Shown piece by piece: positions 9,428 to 19,074 of a stretch of DNA of 64,000 bases (position 1 is the stretch's first letter; the number at the start of each line of letters is the position of its first letter). The DNA is from Cryobacterium sp. Y57 (GTDB lineage: Bacteria; Actinomycetota; Actinomycetes; Actinomycetales; Microbacteriaceae): positions 248,001 to 312,000 of the forward strand of contig NZ_PJJL01000072.1 in NCBI RefSeq assembly GCF_002929505.1, written 5' to 3'. The notes under the pieces are model-generated. The model ran no database searches. It had not been told where the DNA came from and saw only the letters and a list, made by a program, of their open reading frames with translations. The position numbers and the translations under genes were made by a program.

Positions 9428-10216
9428 GTGATCAATCGACTGACCAAGCCCCTCACGGGCTGGCGAGTTCTCGTTCCGCGCGGCGGACCCTGGGGTGACC
9501 AGGTGGCAGCCAACCTGCGCGCCAAGGGCGCGCATCCAATCGTCGCTCCCATGATCAATTTCGCCGCAACCGACGACGCCCCGGCCCTCGACGCGGCGCT
9601 GGCCCGTCTCGCCGCCGGCGACTTCGACTGGATGACCATCACGAGCGCGACGACCGTCGACGTCCTGTCGTCGCACCGCGCCGTGGTGGCGCCGGGAACC
9701 CGTATTGCCGCGGTCGGTGAAACCACCGCCGCCGCGCTCGTCGCGGCCGGCTACCACGTAGACATCGTTCCCTCCGAAGATAATTCAGCCCGCGGCCTGC
9801 TGGAGGAATGGGAGACGGCCACCGCTGGCGTCATCCCGCTGCGCGTGCTGACACTACGCAGTGAGATCGCCAAGCCGTTGCTCAGTGAGGGACTGCGCCG
9901 CATTGGCCATGACGTCGAGTCGGTCGTCGCCTACCGCACCATCGGAGTTCCGGTCAGCGACCAGGTTGTCGCCGACGTCAAAGCCGGTCTCGTGCACGCC
10001 GTACTCGTGACCAGCGGTAGCGTTGCACGTCAGGTGCGCGAACAGTTTGGAGACATTCCCGAACGCACCCTGGTAGCGTGCATCGGTCCGCAGACCGCCA
10101 AAGACTCCCGGGCTCTCGGACTGCGCGTTGACGTGGTCGCCTCTGAACGCAGCGCGGAGTCCCTCATCGAGGCACTCATCGATACAGCACTGGCCGGAGC
10201 CGCACCGGCGCTCTGA
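9428..10216 (+). CDS. hemD: Uroporphyrinogen-III synthase
   Basis: Cyclises hydroxymethylbilane with D-ring inversion to uroporphyrinogen III. The family is weakly conserved; the support is the 262-residue two-lobed alpha/beta pattern, the motif TSATTVDVL, the C-terminal VTSGSVARQVREQFG followed by VACIGPQTAKDSRALGLRVD, and the position directly after hemC. It starts at GTG 9428, only four bases after the hemC stop. Confidence 0.92.
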   Translation: MINRLTKPLTGWRVLVPRGGPWGDQVAANLRAKGAHPIVAPMINFAATDDAPALDAALARLAAGDFDWMTITSATTVDVLSSHRAVVAPGTRIAAVGETTAAALVAAGYHVDIVPSEDNSARGLLEEWETATAGVIPLRVLTLRSEIAKPLLSEGLRRIGHDVESVVAYRTIGVPVSDQVVADVKAGLVHAVLVTSGSVARQVREQFGDIPERTLVACIGPQTAKDSRALGLRVDVVASERSAESLIEALIDTALAGAAPAL

Positions 10217-10273
10217 TCATGCAGGTCACGACCGGATAACGAAACGCACAGCCGAGCGGCGTAGGGTACAGGA

Positions 10274-11257
10274 GTGACCAACCCCGTTATTCGCCCACGA
10301 CGCTTGCGCACCAGCGGCGCACTTCGAAGTCTGGCCAGTGAAATTCGTGTCCACCCGGCCGAGCTCGTGCTCCCCATGTTCGTGCGTGAAGGCGCTGATG
10401 CGCGCCCGATCACGTCGATGCCCGGCGTTATGCAGCACAGCATCGACAGTGCACGCCGGGCCGTTGTGGAGGCGGCGGAGGCCGGAATCGGAGGCATCAT
10501 GCTGTTCGGGGTACCCGAGGTGCGTGATGCGATCGGAACCGGTGCGACCGACCCCAAGGGCATTCTCAATGTCGCCACTCGCGCTCTCGTCGACGAGATC
10601 GGCGACGCACTCGTCGTGCAGACCGACCTGTGCCTCGATGAATTCACCGACCACGGTCACTGCGGCGTGCTCGCGGCCGATGGCCACGTCGACAACGACG
10701 CCACCCTCGAACGCTACCGCGATATGGCCCTCGCCCAAGCCACGGCCGGTTCGGCGCTGCTTGGCCTGTCCGGCATGATGGACGGCCAGGTCGCCGCCGT
10801 GCGCGAAACCCTCGACGTCAACGGTTTCGAAGACACCGCCGTGCTCGCCTACTCGGCCAAATACGCCTCCGCATTCTATGGTCCGTTCCGTGAAGCTGTC
10901 GCTTCGACCCTGGTCGGTGACCGCCGCACCTACCAGCTCGACCCGGCCAACCGGCGGGAGGGCGTGCGTGAAGCGCAGCTCGATATCGACGAGGGCGCCG
11001 ACATCGTCATGGTCAAGCCGGCTGGCGGCTACCTCGACGTGCTCGCCGCCGTTGCCGCCATGAGTAATATTCCCGTTTGGGCATATCAAGTGTCCGGCGA
11101 ATATGCCATGATCGAAGCCGCTGCCGCGCAGGGCTGGATCGACCGTCGCCGTGCCGTCGAAGAGTCGGTGTTGAGCATCCGCCGGGCCGGTGCCGATGCC
11201 GTACTCACCTATTGGGCCGTTGAACTAGCCACCTGGCTCAAGGAGGAGCGCGCATGA
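10274..11257 (+). CDS. hemB: Delta-aminolevulinic acid dehydratase (porphobilinogen synthase)
   Basis: Condenses two 5-aminolevulinate molecules to porphobilinogen. The 327 residues contain [16 protein letters not shown] with the first Schiff-base lysine region and the catalytic lysine in [12 protein letters not shown]. The metal loop reads [14 protein letters not shown]: the first and third cysteines of the classical zinc triad are present, but the middle one is aspartate. GTG 10274 follows TAGGGT by six bases, suggesting an internal leaderless promoter. Its end overlaps hemL by ATGA. Confidence 0.96.
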   Translation: MTNPVIRPRRLRTSGALRSLASEIRVHPAELVLPMFVREGADARPITSMPGVMQHSIDSARRAVVEAAEAGIGGIMLFGVPEVRDAIGTGATDPKGILNVATRALVDEIGDALVVQTDLCLDEFTDHGHCGVLAADGHVDNDATLERYRDMALAQATAGSALLGLSGMMDGQVAAVRETLDVNGFEDTAVLAYSAKYASAFYGPFREAVASTLVGDRRTYQLDPANRREGVREAQLDIDEGADIVMVKPAGGYLDVLAAVAAMSNIPVWAYQVSGEYAMIEAAAAQGWIDRRRAVEESVLSIRRAGADAVLTYWAVELATWLKEERA

Positions 11258-12627
11258 CCGACACGATGTCAACTCCGGTTGAGCACGTCGCCACCCACAA
11301 CGACGAACTCTTCGACCGTGCCCGCCGGGTGATTCCCGGGGGAGTCAACTCGCCGGTGCGTGCCTTCGGCTCGGTCGGCGGCACTCCGCTATTTCTGGTC
11401 AAGGCTGCTGGCGCCTACGTCACGGACTCCGACGGCCGAGAGTATGTCGACCTCGTCAATTCCTGGGGCCCGGCAATTCTGGGGCACGCTCATCCCGAGG
11501 TCGTGAAGGCCGTGCAGGATGCTGCCGCGCTCGGGCTCTCCTTTGGCGCTTCGACTCCGGCCGAGACCGAACTTGCCGAACTCGTCGCCGAACGGGTCGG
11601 CGCGGTCGAAAAGCTGCGCCTCGTCTCGACCGGTACAGAGGCGACCATGACCGCCATCCGCCTGGCCCGCGGCTTCACCAATCGTGACCTGCTGATCAAG
11701 TTCGCCGGGCACTACCACGGCCACTCCGACGGCCTGCTCGCCCAGGCTGGCTCCGGGCTCGCCACGCTTGCCCTGCCCGGTTCGGCCGGCGTTACCGCAG
11801 CCACCGCCGCGCAAAGCCTCGTGCTGCCGTACAACGATCTAGAGGCTGTGCGGGCCGCTTTCGAGGCTCACCCTGGCCGTATTGCCGCCATCATCACCGA
11901 GGCCGCGGCCGCCAACATGGGAGTTGTCGCCCCGGACGCTGGCTTTAACGCGGCCTTGGCCTCGATTGCGCATGCGAACGGTGCCCTGTTGATCCTCGAC
12001 GAGGTGCTCACCGGTTTTCGGGTGAGCCGCGCGGGTTTCTGGGGGCTGGAGACCAGCAGCCTGGAGTCGGCCGGTGAAGAGTTCTACACGCCCGACCTGC
12101 TCACGTTCGGCAAGATCATCGGCGGCGGACTGCCCGTTGCCGCGCTCGGCGGCCGAGCCGATGTGATGGACTATCTCGCACCGACCGGCCCGGTCTACCA
12201 AGCGGGCACGCTGTCGGGGAACCCGGTGGCCGTCGCCGCGGGCATCGCAACCCTCAACCTGCTCGACGAGGGCGTGTATGACCGTCTCAACGCCACCGCC
12301 ATAATCCTCTCCGAGGCCGTTTCGGCCTCGCTCACCGCCGAGGGTGTTGCCCACCGGGTGCAACGGGCCGGTAACCTGTTCAGCTTCGTGTTCGGCGACG
12401 AGGCACAGAGGTCGGCCCCGCGCACCTACGCCGACGTGCAGCGCCAGGAGGCTTTTCGCTACGCACCGTTCTTCCACGCCATGCTCGATGGTGGCGTGTC
12501 GCTGCCGCCGAGCGTGTTCGAGGCCTGGTTCGTCTCCGATGCGCACGACCAGAGCGCCATCGGACGCATCTTCGAGGCACTGCCCGCTGCGGCGAAGGCC
12601 GCCGCTGCCGCGACGCCGCGGGGCTGA
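11254..12627 (+). CDS. hemL: Glutamate-1-semialdehyde 2,1-aminomutase
   Basis: PLP enzyme converting glutamate-1-semialdehyde to 5-aminolevulinate, completing the C5 entry begun by HemA. Signatures are [19 protein letters not shown] at the N-terminus, [45 protein letters not shown] and the PLP lysine in [16 protein letters not shown]. The 457 residues match the family, with an Ala-rich end. AAGGAGGAG at 11240-11248 inside hemB is a strong ribosome site. It is the last gene of the haem cluster. Confidence 0.96.
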   Translation: MTDTMSTPVEHVATHNDELFDRARRVIPGGVNSPVRAFGSVGGTPLFLVKAAGAYVTDSDGREYVDLVNSWGPAILGHAHPEVVKAVQDAAALGLSFGASTPAETELAELVAERVGAVEKLRLVSTGTEATMTAIRLARGFTNRDLLIKFAGHYHGHSDGLLAQAGSGLATLALPGSAGVTAATAAQSLVLPYNDLEAVRAAFEAHPGRIAAIITEAAAANMGVVAPDAGFNAALASIAHANGALLILDEVLTGFRVSRAGFWGLETSSLESAGEEFYTPDLLTFGKIIGGGLPVAALGGRADVMDYLAPTGPVYQAGTLSGNPVAVAAGIATLNLLDEGVYDRLNATAIILSEAVSASLTAEGVAHRVQRAGNLFSFVFGDEAQRSAPRTYADVQRQEAFRYAPFFHAMLDGGVSLPPSVFEAWFVSDAHDQSAIGRIFEALPAAAKAAAAATPRG

Positions 12628-12756
12628 CTCGGGCAAGCGGATGAGCGTAACCGAGTGAGCACATCCACTGCCGTTGGAGAGATCCTGCGCTGGGACGTTA
12701 CTGCTTTGTGAGATTCAAACAACAGATTTGAAGCCCTGACCGGGCAGACTGGAACA

Positions 12757-13107
12757 ATGGCTTCCCTGAGCGTGCATTCTGACCGGCTCGAGATCCACCT
12801 GACGCGCGCAGAAAGAACCCTCGCGCTGCGAAGGGAGTCGATCGTGGTGCAGCGGGAGAACATCCGCTCGGTGATCATCACCGAGGATCCCTGGATCTGG
12901 TTGCGCGGAATTCGTGCCCTCGGCTCGATCGTTCCGCTCGTCCTGGCCGCGGGAACCTGGAAATTTCATGGCGGCAAGGACTTCGTCTCGATCAAACGTC
13001 ACCGCCCTGCCGTGGTGATTGACCTCGTCGACGAAGAATTCGCCCGCGTCATCCTCACCAGCCAGCACGCGACCGATCTCATCGACTCGCTCAAGCTGCC
13101 AGCTTGA
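12757..13107 (+). CDS. PH-like small conserved protein
   Basis: A 116-residue protein I do not recognise by name. It alternates beta strands (LSVHSDRLEIHLTRAERTLALRRESIVVQRENIRSVIIT) with a tryptophan-rich turn PWIWLRGIRALGS and ends in a helix (ATDLIDSLK), which resembles bacterial pleckstrin-homology-like folds. There is no signal peptide. CAGACT (12745-12750) lies exactly six bases before ATG 12757, so it probably has its own leaderless transcript rather than being read from hemL, 129 bases upstream. Confidence 0.75.
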   Translation: MASLSVHSDRLEIHLTRAERTLALRRESIVVQRENIRSVIITEDPWIWLRGIRALGSIVPLVLAAGTWKFHGGKDFVSIKRHRPAVVIDLVDEEFARVILTSQHATDLIDSLKLPA

Positions 13108-13145
13108 TTCGGCAGCGGACGCTGCGACTGCGACTGCGGCCGCGA

Positions 13146-16100
13146 CTACGGCTCCGTCACCGCGATCGCAGAGAGATCATCGAAGGAGACCGTCATGGGT
13201 GTCGTGGCTGATCCGCTGGTATACGCGGCGAGCCCAATCGATCCGGCCCGCTGCAGGGTGGCTGTTGCGTCTGTCCGGCCCAGCGGCCAGGTCGTAGGCT
13301 CCGTGGTGCCCGCAGCCCACACTTTGGCCCGGATCGTCGTCGGTGCCGTCCCGAAAACCTGCAACCGCACGTGCAACTGATCGTTGGTGGCGTAGCTCAG
13401 CCCGGCGATAGTGCTCGCTTGCAAAGTGGTGCCGCCGCGCATGAGCTGCAGCTGCACGGCACCCGTTGCGAGAACTTTGACCCGTGCCCGATAGTCGTCG
13501 GTGCCAACGCGTCGACCGATCAGTGAAACATAGGTGCCGGCTCCCGTCGTCGCCTGTTGCAGTGACGTGGTGACCGTGACATCGGTGCTCTCCGACGAGA
13601 CGCCGACCAGATAGCCGTTCGCCGTTCCTCCGGCGGCCACGCGCAGGTGAGCGGCGCCAGCGGCCACCGAATAGTTGCTGACTGTGCCGGTCGTGGTCCA
13701 CGCGCCTCCGACATCGGCCGAGCCGAGTCCTGAGCTGACGTCGCGAGTGAAGACATCCGTCGCGATCCCGGTGGGAACCGGCATCGGGGCTGAAACGGTG
13801 ACGGATCGAGTAGTCGTGTTGGTGGCGCCGTCGTTGTCGGTGACGGTCAAGCCGATCGAATAGGTTCCGGCTTCGGCATAGGTATGCTGCCCGGTGGCGC
13901 CGTCACTGACGCTATCGTCACCCCACGACCAGGCGAATCCGGTGACGGTCCCATCGGAATCTGCCGATGATGAAGCGTCCGCTGAGACCGCCAGCTGATC
14001 GGTGGCGACGGTGAATGCAGCGGTCGGGGCTTCGTTGCGTGGAACGGCTGTAGCGGAGCCCAGTGAGTAGTGCTGCGAGATCACGTCGCCGCTGAGTGGA
14101 CGGGGATAAACGGCGACATCGTCGATCGTGCCGACGAACCACGGGCTTGACGAGGTCCACGTGTTGTCCCCACCGATACGCCAGTAGCCGAAATACGCCT
14201 GGGCGCCCGCTTGGGGATTCGTGCCGACGAGCGCGCCATCAACGTAGAGCGCCAGTCCATCAGCTGACTGCTGCGCGAGCACATGGTGCGCGGCTCCATC
14301 GTTATAGGACAACTCGGTCACGATGGTGTTGGCCTGCCCGGTCCAGGTACCGAATACCAGGCGACCGTCGTCTTGCAGGTAGACGTGCCGGTCATAACTG
14401 TCCGACAATCCAGTCGACCGGCTGCCGAAGCCGATGATCTTTCCACCCTGCGTTGTCGTCGTGCTGAACCAGGCCTCCAGCGCATAGGTGCCGGGAGCCT
14501 CGATCAAGGTGTCACTGCTGACGATTCCGCCGCTAAACGACGCGGCTGTGTTGCTCGTGCCGCTGAGCAGTCCGGCAGCGCCCAGGGTGACCTGGTCGGA
14601 GTAGGTTCCGGGCTGGTCGGAGGCCGATGAATCGTTCGCTTTCGTGCCAGTGCCTTCACCCAGACGCCAATACAAATCAGGTTCAGCACTGTAGACGGCC
14701 GCGCCATAGGCGTCGGTAGGAGCCGAGGTGATGGGACTGGTCCGGCCGGAGGCGACGAAGTGTGCCAGAATCTGCTTCTGCGTGAGGGGAGCGGAGTAGA
14801 CGGCGACCTGGGCGATGTCGGCGGCGATGAAGGCGCTTGGGGGCTGGCTGGGCCAGCCAGTGATGTTGTCTCCTCCTATGCTCCAGAAGCCCTGGTAGTC
14901 CTGACCCGAGGTAATGCTGGCGCGCTGCGCGACCTTCTTACCGTCGATTATCAGCGACATGCCGGAGCTGCCCAGACTGGCCACTATGTGATGCCACTGG
15001 CCGTCGTTGTACGAAGCGGGCGATGTGATCGTCTGCACTCCGCCGGGGTGGACGCCGAACCAGACCCGACCGGCCGTGTCCATGTACACATGCCGGTCAT
15101 ACCCGGTGCTTTGGCCGGTATTACTGTTGCCGAACCCGATGATCTTGCCGCCCTGTGTGGTCTCGGTTTTCACCCAGGTCTCGACGCTGAACGAATTCGA
15201 AGGGCTCTGGGCATCGTTGGTCGCGGCGAATCCGGTCGCCGTGCCGTCGAAACGGCTTGCCGTGATGGCAGCGTCTACGATCGCTCCGGAGACGCCGGGG
15301 CTGACTCCGGCCTTTCGGGTCAGGTCTGCGCCGCCGGTCCAGTCGAAAGCCGGGGCACCGGATGCCTCATTCAGCGGCCAATACGACTCGGGAGAGTCTG
15401 CTAAAACGCTCGCGGAATAGTCGCTGAGCGTGTCGGATGAGATGGTGACAGTGGTCGTGCCACCCGTTTGCGTATTGCCGAACGGGTCGGTGACCCGAAT
15501 TCGATAGGAGTAGCTCTGTCCCGGGGTGAGTCCGGTGTCGGAGAAGGACAGCGACGGTCGGTTCCAGTCGGAGGAGAGCCCCTGAATTCTGGTGACGGAG
15601 ACGCCGTCGCGCAGCACGTCATAGGTGAGGCTCTCGTTGTCGCGATCGTAAGCCGACTTCCAGCTCAGACGCGCTGTTCCGCTCACGAACGAGGTGACGG
15701 AGGGCAGGAATGCCGATGGAGCGAACGAGGCGTTGGCAACACGCGGTCCTTCCTTATTCGGGGCAATGCCCGGTACGGCGAACCGGGCCAGGCCCTGTTG
15801 CCGTTTGTTGTTCACCGTCGTGAACTCTCCGCCGTAGAGCAGATACTGGGTGTCAGCCGTCACGTGCCACGGACCCTGGCCCTGCCCGGTGAAGGTACCG
15901 GTGTTGATGTCGGGATAAAACGCCAGCAGGTTGGGCCGAGGTGTGCCCTCAAAGTTGTAGTAGCCGTGCTTGTCGGCAGTGATGACGCCACCGACATCCA
16001 TGCTGAAGGCAAGGGTGCGGTGGTAGGTCCACGGCTCGGTTTGTTCGAAGCCGTCAATGTTGCCGCAGTAGTGCGCATGCTCGGCCGTGTAGACCTTGTC

Positions 16101-17093
16101 GCCAGCCGGCACCGCAGAATAGGTGTCGCCATGACAGTCCTCGACCCAGATCAGACTGCCGTCCTCCCAGCTGGCACGGAATGTTCCTTCGAGGTTACCG
16201 CCGTCGCCGAACACGTAGCCGGTGCCGAACACCCCTTCGGCCGATCCGGTCAGGCTGAGGATGGCCGCCTGGACGCCGCCGTTTCGAATCAGGCCGTTGA
16301 CTTTCCACGGCAGAGACGCGCCGGTTGTAGCATCGGTTGCGGCCATGCCGTATCCAGGGTTGGAACTGCCGTTATAGGTCGTGAAGGATCCGCCAATGAC
16401 GACCTTGCTGCCGTCGGGTGAGGCGACGATGGCGTTGATGCTGCCGCCGGCCGGCGTGCCCGCCCAGGGCAGCAACGCCCCCGTGGAGCCGTTGAAGGCC
16501 GCCATCTTGACGCGGGACTGACCGCTAGCCGACGTGAACGTGCCGCCGACGTATACGCTGTTGCCCGCGAAGGTGAGCGCCTTGACGCCCGCGTTGAGAA
16601 CCGGCGCCCAGCCGGGAACAAGAGCGCCACTCTGTACGTCGAAAGCGGCAACGCGATACCGGTTGACGCCGCTGACGTTCGTGAAAGAGCCACCGGCGAA
16701 CAGCCGTGATCCGTCGTCAGAGACGGTCAGGGCGCGGACAGCGCCGTTGACATTGGGATTGAAGGAGGCCACAAGAACGCCGGTGGTGAGGTTGTAGGCC
16801 AACAGGTTATTGCGCACGACCTCGTTCACGCCGGCGGCAGAGCCGGCGGGTCGCGAGCGGGTGAACTCCCCCCCGACATAAACGGTGTCGCCCACAATAA
16901 GTTGGGCCCAGACGACCCCATTGATCTGCGCGGTGGGGAGCGAGTCGGCCGATACCGTCACGGGAGTAGTAGCATCCGTGGGGCGGCTGTCGGCGACGGC
17001 GGTCAGTGGCACTGCAAGAACGCTCACAACGAGCGCCGCAGAAGCAACCATGGCCACGAGCCAATTGCGGGTATTCGTTATTTCGCGCACCAC
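13146..17093 (-). CDS. Giant secreted beta-propeller / Fn3 / LamG / PKD protein
   Basis: A 1,315-residue extracellular protein. GTG 17093 is chosen because GTGAGG lies about eight bases upstream and MVREITNTRNWLVAMV gives a normal Sec signal peptide ending near ALTAVADS. Residues about 40-450 hold repeated YVGG-F and LFAGGSF blades of a propeller. About 452-555 is fibronectin type III-like. Two LamG/concanavalin-like domains follow (about 558-775 and 790-1010, with repeated GGKIIGFG and DRHVYxxxxGR motifs), then a PKD domain (1018-1103, WSWGDDSVSDG) and a C-terminal jelly-roll-like domain. No LPxTG signal or terminal membrane helix is visible, so it is released or held non-covalently. A carbohydrate-binding role is likely; no enzyme motif was recognised. 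Confidence 0.85.
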   Translation of the reverse strand: MVREITNTRNWLVAMVASAALVVSVLAVPLTAVADSRPTDATTPVTVSADSLPTAQINGVVWAQLIVGDTVYVGGEFTRSRPAGSAAGVNEVVRNNLLAYNLTTGVLVASFNPNVNGAVRALTVSDDGSRLFAGGSFTNVSGVNRYRVAAFDVQSGALVPGWAPVLNAGVKALTFAGNSVYVGGTFTSASGQSRVKMAAFNGSTGALLPWAGTPAGGSINAIVASPDGSKVVIGGSFTTYNGSSNPGYGMAATDATTGASLPWKVNGLIRNGGVQAAILSLTGSAEGVFGTGYVFGDGGNLEGTFRASWEDGSLIWVEDCHGDTYSAVPAGDKVYTAEHAHYCGNIDGFEQTEPWTYHRTLAFSMDVGGVITADKHGYYNFEGTPRPNLLAFYPDINTGTFTGQGQGPWHVTADTQYLLYGGEFTTVNNKRQQGLARFAVPGIAPNKEGPRVANASFAPSAFLPSVTSFVSGTARLSWKSAYDRDNESLTYDVLRDGVSVTRIQGLSSDWNRPSLSFSDTGLTPGQSYSYRIRVTDPFGNTQTGGTTTVTISSDTLSDYSASVLADSPESYWPLNEASGAPAFDWTGGADLTRKAGVSPGVSGAIVDAAITASRFDGTATGFAATNDAQSPSNSFSVETWVKTETTQGGKIIGFGNSNTGQSTGYDRHVYMDTAGRVWFGVHPGGVQTITSPASYNDGQWHHIVASLGSSGMSLIIDGKKVAQRASITSGQDYQGFWSIGGDNITGWPSQPPSAFIAADIAQVAVYSAPLTQKQILAHFVASGRTSPITSAPTDAYGAAVYSAEPDLYWRLGEGTGTKANDSSASDQPGTYSDQVTLGAAGLLSGTSNTAASFSGGIVSSDTLIEAPGTYALEAWFSTTTTQGGKIIGFGSRSTGLSDSYDRHVYLQDDGRLVFGTWTGQANTIVTELSYNDGAAHHVLAQQSADGLALYVDGALVGTNPQAGAQAYFGYWRIGGDNTWTSSSPWFVGTIDDVAVYPRPLSGDVISQHYSLGSATAVPRNEAPTAAFTVATDQLAVSADASSSADSDGTVTGFAWSWGDDSVSDGATGQHTYAEAGTYSIGLTVTDNDGATNTTTRSVTVSAPMPVPTGIATDVFTRDVSSGLGSADVGGAWTTTGTVSNYSVAAGAAHLRVAAGGTANGYLVGVSSESTDVTVTTSLQQATTGAGTYVSLIGRRVGTDDYRARVKVLATGAVQLQLMRGGTTLQASTIAGLSYATNDQLHVRLQVFGTAPTTIRAKVWAAGTTEPTTWPLGRTDATATLQRAGSIGLAAYTSGSATTPMTVSFDDLSAIAVTEP

Positions 17094-17178
17094 CAGAGAG
17101 GCCTCACTTTGACTTTCTTCGCAGTCGCAGGGTCGCCACCGCACAGCTCGGAGCTTAGTGAGAGATTCTCAGGGGCAA

Positions 17179-17220
17179 ACTCCCCCATGCGGGGGTGGAA
17201 CGCCCACCGAATGAGGGAGT
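17179..17220. promoter_or_regulatory. Two facing ACTCCCYCATKCGG elements upstream of the surface-protein gene
   Basis: The left half reads ACTCCCCCATGCGGGGGTGG. The right half, read on the other strand, is ACTCCCTCATTCGGTGGG. They face each other across four bases, making a 42-base imperfect palindrome. The left half also contains the hairpin CCCCC-atgc-GGGGG. There is no T-run and the site lies 86 bases before the surface-protein start, so an operator is more likely than a terminator. The binding protein is unknown. Confidence 0.5.
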
Positions 17221-17346
17221 CTGGCTAGGTGACGTCTTTTTTGCAGCTCACGGCAGAGCCGATCAGGATCGGACCCGGGCATAGAAAAACCCGGTGCCCC
17301 AACCCGGCGGGACGGTGAAGGAAAGTTCGTTGACCGCGGCGACTCC

Positions 17347-18258
17347 CTATACCGGTGGCAACCCGGCGTGTGCATCGCAGGCCGGCAACGCCTGGGCTAC
17401 ACACTCGAGACAGATCACGAGTTGTTCCCGGCAGGAAAGATCTCCACAATTGGGCATGTTCGTGGTCGGCGCGGCACAGATTTGGCAAACGCCCAGCACG
17501 GCAGCGCCGGGAGCGAAATCGATGGACATCCGCTGGTCGAAGACGTAGAGCGAACCAGACCACAGGCCTTCGTTGCCGAAGGTCTCCCCGTAGCGCACAA
17601 TGCCGCCATCGAGTTGGTAGACCTCGTCGAACCCGCGCGACTTCATCAGGCCGCTGAGTACCTCACACCGGATGCCGCCGGTGCAGTAGGTCACCACCGG
17701 CTTGCCCTTGAGATGGTCGTACTTGCCGCTGTCGAGTTCGGCCACGAACTCGCGCGTGTTCACCACGTCGGGTACGACCGCGTCGCGAAAATGGCCGATT
17801 TCGGCCTCGAACCGGTTGCGCCCGTCGAAGAAGACCACCTCGTCGCCGCGCTCGGCGACCAGAGCGTTTAGTTCAGCCGGCTGCAGCTTGGTGCCGCCCC
17901 CGACGACTCCCGCGTTATCGACGCGCAACTCGCCGGGCGCGCCAAAGCTCACGATCTCGTCGCGCACCTTGACCACGAGTTTTGGAAAGTCCAGACTCTG
18001 GCCGCTTCCGTCGAGGCCGGTACCCTCGCTCCACTTGAAATCGATGTTCTTGAACGCGGGGTAGTCGCGCGTCTTACGGATGTACTTCTTGATCGCGGGC
18101 AGGTCGCCGCCGACTGTACCGTTCAGGCCATCTTTTGAAATGAGGATGCGCCCGCGCAGGCCGAGCCCGGCGCACAGGTCGCGTTGCCAGAGCCTTACCG
18201 CATCGGGGTCGGCCAGGGGGGTGAAGATGTAAAAGAGCAGAATCTTCGAAATGGCCAT
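17347..18258 (-). CDS. trhO: tRNA uridine(34) hydroxylase, rhodanese family
   Basis: Oxygen-dependent enzyme that hydroxylates uridine 34 of certain tRNAs (former UPF0176/YceA). The 303 residues have the N-terminal acylphosphatase-like domain ([38 protein letters not shown] type) and a rhodanese domain with the active-site loop [13 protein letters not shown]-terminal cysteine-rich region ([26 protein letters not shown]) is probably structural zinc. TAAAAT lies six bases before the ATG on the minus strand, indicating a leaderless transcript. Confidence 0.93.
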   Translation of the reverse strand: MAISKILLFYIFTPLADPDAVRLWQRDLCAGLGLRGRILISKDGLNGTVGGDLPAIKKYIRKTRDYPAFKNIDFKWSEGTGLDGSGQSLDFPKLVVKVRDEIVSFGAPGELRVDNAGVVGGGTKLQPAELNALVAERGDEVVFFDGRNRFEAEIGHFRDAVVPDVVNTREFVAELDSGKYDHLKGKPVVTYCTGGIRCEVLSGLMKSRGFDEVYQLDGGIVRYGETFGNEGLWSGSLYVFDQRMSIDFAPGAAVLGVCQICAAPTTNMPNCGDLSCREQLVICLECVAQALPACDAHAGLPPV

Positions 18259-18456
18259 GGGCTTATTTTACGAGAGTGCACGCATCGTGTGAGCGCACAG
18301 CAGAGGCGCCACGCTTCGCTAGAGTCGTTCCCAGTGGCGCCTGCTCGGAAGGTTCCCCGGGTTTGTCCCTCGCTAGCGGCATTCTTGAGCGTGCACAGGA
18401 ACCGGCGGCGTAGGCTGACGGAGCGCCACAACCAGACGCGCATTCAGGAGGCCATT

Positions 18457-18981
18457 GTGACCAACGACCCGCTCGCCCGCTTCGGCGAGGTGCCCCAGTT
18501 TTCACTCACCAGCAGCGACATGATTGATGGCAGTCCGTTGCGGTCAGCGCAGTACGGTGCCGATGCCGGGGGAGCGGATGTTTCCCCCCAGCTCTCCTGG
18601 CGGGGTTTTCCAGCCGAGACCCAGAGTTTCGCGCTCACCGTGTTCGACCCCGACGCGCCGACCGGTTCCGGGTTTTGGCACTGGGCTGTAGCCAACCTGC
18701 CGGTCTCCGTCACCGAGCTTTCTGCTGGAGTTCAATCGTTGCCGGCCGGCTCGCTCGTATTGCCGAATGAGCTGCGACTCACCTCATTTTCCGGCGCCGC
18801 ACCGCCGCCGGATACCGGTACCCACCGCTACCAGTTCATCGTTCACGCGCTCGACGTGCCAACGCTTGACCTCGACCCGCAGTCCACACCGGGCGTCCTG
18901 GGCTTCAACCTGCACTTTCACACGCTGGCGCGTGCAGTATTGGAGGCGACCGGGGTCGCGGGTGGGGCATCCGCTGCCTGA
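18457..18981 (+). CDS. PEBP-like protein, YbhB/YbcL family
   Basis: A 174-residue phosphatidylethanolamine-binding-protein-like cytosolic protein. Conserved elements are ADVSPQLSWRGFP, the anion-pocket motif FALTVFDPDAPTGSGFWHWAVANLP, and the C-terminal GTHRYQFIVHALDVPTLDLD. GTG 18457 is supported by AGGAGG at 18446-18451; the longer open frame upstream is not conserved. TAGGCT about 40 bases upstream is a plausible -10, so this gene, unlike many neighbours, has a normal leader. The ligand is unknown. Confidence 0.9.
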   Translation: MTNDPLARFGEVPQFSLTSSDMIDGSPLRSAQYGADAGGADVSPQLSWRGFPAETQSFALTVFDPDAPTGSGFWHWAVANLPVSVTELSAGVQSLPAGSLVLPNELRLTSFSGAAPPPDTGTHRYQFIVHALDVPTLDLDPQSTPGVLGFNLHFHTLARAVLEATGVAGGASAA

Positions 18982-19074
18982 ACGCCCGGGGTCCGACCCA
19001 CCTGAAACCGGAAATCAACCCCAAATGGGATTGTTCCCAGCGAGGATTCGGGGGAGTCGACTTATCCTCAATTA

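Noticed and set aside
8077-9726. 549-codon open frame on the minus strand opposite hemH/hemC/hemD
   Set aside because: It overlaps three well-identified haem genes, is Arg/Gly/Ala-rich with no family motif, and arises from third-position GC bias.
17182-17195. CCCCC-atgc-GGGGG as an intrinsic terminator for TrhO
   Set aside because: It lies more than 150 bases after the TrhO stop, has no T-run, and is part of a larger paired element upstream of the surface-protein gene.
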